A DNA stretch of 64,000 nucleotides. Source: Eremophila alpestris peregrina (taxonomy: Eukaryota; Chordata; Aves; Passeriformes; Alaudidae). The stretch spans positions 2,382,085 through 2,446,084 of the forward strand of contig WMCF01000056.1 of assembly GCA_009792885.1 (NCBI GenBank). Reading direction: 5' to 3'. Below, piece by piece: positions 59,411 to 64,000 of the stretch (position 1 is its first letter; each line of letters begins with the position of its first letter). The translations under genes were made by a program, and so were the position numbers. The notes beneath the pieces are model-generated. The model saw only the letters and a list, made by a program, of their open reading frames with translations. It was not told the DNA's origin and did not search any database.

Positions 59411-62400
59411 ATGGAGTGTGGATGCTCACAGGAATTACTGGTCATTAAGTGACTGATCCAGCTGCCTGTGTGTCCCTGTGAACTCCAGCAGTCCTGTAAC
59501 TAATGAGATGTTGACAAGCAGTAGTTTAGGGGCTGCTGGTAATTATTTGTATTGCTGGAATCCTCTCGGGGGTCTGAGTCTATGTAGTGTTAGTGAAAAC
59601 ATGGAACAACAGACAGCTCCTGTCCCTGGGAGCTCATCTCCTAATTGTGCTTGTGGGATGCTGCAAGTGGGGGCAGCAGAAGGTTGGGGACCTGAGATGA
59701 ACAAAGTTTATCAGTTGGTTCCTCTGTGGGTTGGCATGGTTGGAGCAGGGAAGCAGAAGACACAGCACACGAGCTGCTCCCCTTTGAGTGCCTCTAATAA
59801 CATCAAAAAATGCCCTTCCATGATTTGTCTGTAGCTCTGAGAGACAGCTGAAGTGTGCTGGCCCCTTGCCATGTCTGCAGTGGCTGCTGCTATCAAAGGT
59901 TCTTGTGGCACTGTAAGGAAAAGGAAGAGTGTTTGACTGAGGTGGGAGATGAGCACATGAAGAACATTTTTGTCTGTTCAAAGTTTGGGAACCCCTGGAA
60001 TGATTCCCATGCTTACAGACATGCTGGCTGTTCAACCTACTCAAGTTTAATAATAACTAACTGCAAGCTAATTGCATGGACTTCCTCATGGGAAAGCAAA
60101 TTTAAAGAATGATTTGTTATTGTTCCTTTTATCTGTTGGATGTTGTTGTTGGGAGTGCAGGGGGAGTGAAGGGAACAGGGCTCAAGCTGTCACTATACCA
60201 TTGGTAATATTAGACAGAAAATATTAATTTTTTCCTGCTAAAATCAGTTTGGGATATGTGAGGGAGTGTGTTTGTATATATGTGTGTGTCTGAGTGTGTG
60301 TATATGTATTATTGCCCTCTAATGGATAGAGTCTGAATGGCTCAGCTTTGTCTGCTTATATGGGGATTGTAGCAAAACATTATTTGCAGAATGTCTGATA
60401 TTTCCCATTTAGGAAGAACTTTATAAAGTGTATTCAGAATTCTGATGCATCTTTTATGAGTAAAATTCCTTTAGTTTGTGTAATTAATTTGGAATTCTGT
60501 AGAAAGTCCCACAGCTTAGAGAAGTTCCTTTTCTTTGTTCTCTGAAGGTTTATTTCAGCTCAGCCATAACTGCTTGAAATTCAACATTTGATTCTGCTAT
60601 TTTTACCACTGTGCCAAAATAATAACTGAATTTTGCACAGATTTCTGTTCAGTGATGACATCCAGGGCCTTTTGGATGTGTAGATCTTGCTCCTTTGCTT
60701 TCTTCCATCCAGAGCATGTCCCTGTCCCAACACCCCTGTGAGCACCCCTGGTGTCCAGGACCTGCCCCAGCTCCTGAGATGGGCATGGAAGAGGGAATGA
60801 GCTCTTCTCTGGTTGATGCTGGGGGCTGCTCCACCCCATCCTGCTGAGCAGCTTCCTGCCTGCTCCCACGTGTTGTTTGTTTTCTAGGAAAAGTGGCACA
60901 CTTTGTGTAATGTCACATTAATGTACACTGAGTATTCAAATCTGCATGAGATCCATGATAAATTCAAGTGGTCTGATGATGTAGGTTAGGGTGTGTTCTG
61001 TTTTTTTAATAAAGCTGTCTTTGAAGGTAACTGTGGAATGGCTGAAGAAGGAATGCTGCAGGTTAGCTGGGAATGGCATTACAATTGTCTGTATTGAGAG
61101 CTGTCCAGTTCTCCATGTTCTTTATAGTGGAATCCTCACTCTGCCATGTTTCTTCCTAGAAGGGCTCTAATTCCATTCCATAAATACATGTGGGAGAAGT
61201 CCATTTCAGAATTATGGTTTTTCTCTCTGCAGCAATATTCTTTTGCTTTTCAAGCCCTGCAGTGCTTGCTTTTGCAGCAGGGTAACTGTGCAGTGTTTGG
61301 GACATGCAGCAGAGCACCCCTGGCTCAGGGCTCCCTTCATCTCCTGCTGCACATCCATGGAGCAGTGAGTGTCCAGAGCCACCTCCCTCCCCTCCAGGAG
61401 GTTCCTGATGGGGGTGTTACACAGAGATCCCTGATGGATATGGATTGCAACAAGCCAAATATCCCTACTTCTGAAATCCTGTCAATATTCAGGCCAGAAC
61501 AGCAACCCATTTCACAAAGCTCTGCTACAGCACCTCCAATCTCGGCACACTTTTAGCTGAGTCCATCACATTTCTATTTATGATCCAATTACAAGCTGGA
61601 TGTAGGCTGGAAGAGCAGAAGGAGCAGCACATTAATCAAATTCCCTTGTAATGACTGTGTTCTCACGTGGGTGATGCTCTGAGGTGTGATACAGGGTAGG
61701 GCACACGGTGCTGGCTTTTCCTGTCCCTGCCCAGGGCTGGGCTGTCCCTGGGCTGTCCCTGCTCAGCTTGGCAGGCATCCACAAAAGCCTGTTGTAGTCA
61801 TGGGAGAGCTTTTTCCTGGCAGCAAAAGAAATTGTCCCTGTGTTTCAGGGTACTACATTTTCCATTCATGGGGAAAATAGAAAAAATTTGCATATGTTAA
61901 GAGAGAGATGAGGGATGTTGCAGGAGCATCTTCTCAGCCCAAGATGGGGATTTTATCTGCATTTCTAAATATTGGTGTTTTTCTTCTGAACATGATGTTT
62001 CCTAGCAATATGCTTTTTCCCTTGGAAAAGTTATTTTCCACTTACAATACATTGGCAGCCATTGTTTGTATTGTTCAGGATCAAGCCTAGGATTTTTCTA
62101 AATGTTATTTTGATTTGATGACTTTGTTCATCAGTGAATTATGAAAGCTCTGATTGTTTAGGGCACAAGAAGGGCACAATGCATTACTGGGTCACATGCT
62201 CACTTAATGCATGCACATTGTGGTGGCAGTAGTAATAGCTCCATTAAAGAACAAAAGGTAGCAACACATAGAAGCTCTGGATCTGGCCAATCCCCTCAAA
62301 TTACCATAAATATTTGAGCAATCTGAATAGTTTTGGACTCTGTAGTAAAGCTTTCCTGTTTTTATCTGCACCGAAGGAATGTGGAATAAAGCATTCATTT

Positions 62401-62689
62401 AACAAAGTATAAAAATATGTGTGCTATGCAGTTATAATCATGTGTCATTAATCAGAAAATACTGCAGAAACTCTGACAAATTAAAAACACAAGGATGTGT
62501 CTGCAAGGGCTTTTTCAGTCATTAAAAAGCTGCTTCACCTCTCAGGCAAACTATTTAATGGCAACTCCTTGCTCAGTGTACTGACATCTTCAAAGGCTCT
62601 GACATCTGTCGGCCTTTGAACTACCATTAAAAAATATTATCCCATTTCCATTCTTTTATGCCCATTTTTTTAATTATAGTCCTTCTTTC

Positions 62690-63160
62690 AAGTTAGGAAC
62701 ATGGTTGGTTTAAATGATGCTGTCCTTTCGTTTTCAGCCACCCAGCTGCGGTTTGAATAAATTGATGTAGAATCAAAGGCGGGACTTTAAAGGGAAAAGG
62801 TTTGATGGACTTGGACTCCGAACCAGATGAGGTTTTATGATGAAAAGGGTTTAATCCCAGCACAGGCATCGCTTCTATCAGTCGAGCAGTACAAAGCAAT
62901 TCATATATATAGGTTCACCAGAAATGATCTATTTTTTTTTTTTTTTTTTTAAACAGCACAGATCTCTTCAGGACTTGCAAATGTGGCATTAGCTAATATT
63001 CAGAGAGCTGATTTCCTTTCATCCACCAGAAGCTTATGATTATAGTACAGTTCTCGAATTGGAAATGAGAGCTGCAACACAGATTTAAAGCTCTGCTGTC
63101 TGATTTGTATTCAATATACATGTCACTGCGGGACAAGCCAGTCTAGGCCGAGCTGGTTCA
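62690..63160. promoter_or_regulatory. Possible conserved non-coding block with TCF/LEF-like motif
   Basis: This stretch has scattered CpGs and dense homeodomain-like TAAT, ATTA and CAATTC words, and includes ATCAAAGGCGGG near 62773, which contains a TCF/LEF-like ATCAAAG core. A 19-base T run (62932-62950) splits it. It looks like a candidate intronic enhancer, but conservation cannot be assessed from one sequence. In human, AXIN2, a Wnt target, lies next to CEP112, so a Wnt-responsive element here is possible but speculative. Confidence 0.25.
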
Positions 63161-64000
63161 ATGAAGGGAAAAACAGTTTCAGCATCAGAAATTCTGGGGG
63201 GGGTGGGTGGGAAAGGTACCAATTAATCCTTACCTGCTCTACCTGAGTATTGTGTGGGGTACTTAGTGGATTACTCTCATGGCTGGAGCTGTGCAAACAA
63301 ACCCCTGTGATAAGGTTTCTTTGGCATCTCTGGCATCAGAGGCTTGGAGGGAATACACAGGATTAATCAGTAATGGCTCCTAAAGCAGCCATTTATATGG
63401 GAGGCAATGTTTGTTTTTCTGTGCCTGAGTTTCAAGGAGGTTTAGCAGAGACAGTGCTGCTATTCCTTTATAGCCATAGCCTTCATTAATGTGGTAATTA
63501 GGCCTGTGTGTGGGGAGAGGCAAAATCTCTGTCTCACAAGTGCATCAGAAGCCATTTGTCAAAACTACCACCTCAAGGTGTCCGAGAAAAAATCTCTCCA
63601 CTAGTTCTAGTCTTTGTGTTAGTAAAAATGTGCTACAAAGTCATGATTTCTTATTTATTTTCACAGAGTAAGATTGTGTCCTTCAAAAACAGTGATGCTT
63701 TCCAGAGAAGGAAAGCAGCAGGTTTCAAAAGCCTGCAAATTCTTTCCCCTTAGAAGGCTGATACACAGAAAGGAGGCAGCTGCATTTGGTGCTCTGCCTC
63801 CAGTCAACAGTTTCTCCTTCAAACCCTTCCCACAGCTGCCAGAATATTCACTTTAGGAGTAGGACACTTTTCCTGATTTCTTAGTGCAATTTTGAGGTTG
63901 TGTTTTGGGTTGGTATTTTTTTGAGAGAGTAGTAAATATAAACATGGACCTTTATAAATGGGTTATTTTATTTGACTGTTATTTCATAGAGTCTGCGTGT

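Larger units (their letters stand above)
47926..64000 (+). other. CEP112 intron (5' part, more than 16 kb) after exon 12
   Basis: The remaining 16 kb looks like one incomplete intron. CpGs stay relatively frequent until about 49.5 kb and then fall. It contains the longest CR1 copy (55282-56165), a 24-bp-period duplication (52403-52442), an X-box-like motif (54165-54178), a GC-rich stop-poor block (56870-57660), an A/C-rich stretch (about 59330-59410) and a possibly conserved non-coding block (about 62690-63160). I looked for the next human CEP112 exon (start VIADMEAQ) and did not find it. Confidence 0.75.

Noticed and set aside
62932..63010. T19-AAACAG as the acceptor of the next CEP112 exon
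   Set aside because: The sequence after it (CACAGATCTCTTCAGG) encodes nothing like the expected CEP112 continuation in any frame.

Overview
The window is vertebrate nuclear DNA, almost certainly from a bird. Twelve short coding exons sit on the + strand, separated by introns of 0.3 to 14 kb. The recognisable interspersed repeats are 5'-truncated CR1-type LINE fragments, the typical avian/reptilian retroposon. I see no Alu, L1 or bacterial gene architecture. The exact species cannot be read from the sequence.

All twelve exons join in frame, with matching intron phases and consensus GT/AG sites, into 461 codons (1383 nt) of one long coiled-coil protein. I recognise it as the middle half of CEP112 (centrosomal protein 112, formerly CCDC46). 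The first exon in the window is at 7565 and the last at 47925. The N-terminal exons lie upstream of position 1. The C-terminal exons, about 230 further residues in the human protein from memory, lie beyond 64000. Apart from one small length difference at the start of exon 7, no coding exon between exons 1 and 12 appears to be missing when compared with the human order recalled from memory.

Layout: 1-7564 is intron with a 55-base T run. 7565-19104 is a compact block of nine exons. 19105-33534 is a 14.4 kb intron. Two exons follow at 33.5 and 36.9 kb, then a 10.8 kb intron that ends in a CpG-rich stretch (about 46.4-47.7 kb), then exon 12. From 47926 to the end is a single incomplete intron of more than 16 kb. 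It holds the largest CR1 copy and a GC-rich, stop-poor block at 56.9-57.7 kb.

The observations most worth checking are as follows. A pair of oppositely oriented CR1 3' ends closely flanks exon 4 with a 28-bp perfect inverted match, a classical arrangement for circular RNA formation or exon skipping. A CpG-rich region upstream of exon 12 contains a short open frame with a splice donor in the correct phase, a candidate internal promoter and alternative first exon. RFX X-box-like motifs lie in introns of this centrosomal gene. Third-position GC differs very strongly between exons of the same gene. I found no convincing second gene, RNA gene, CRISPR array or undescribed multi-gene system.
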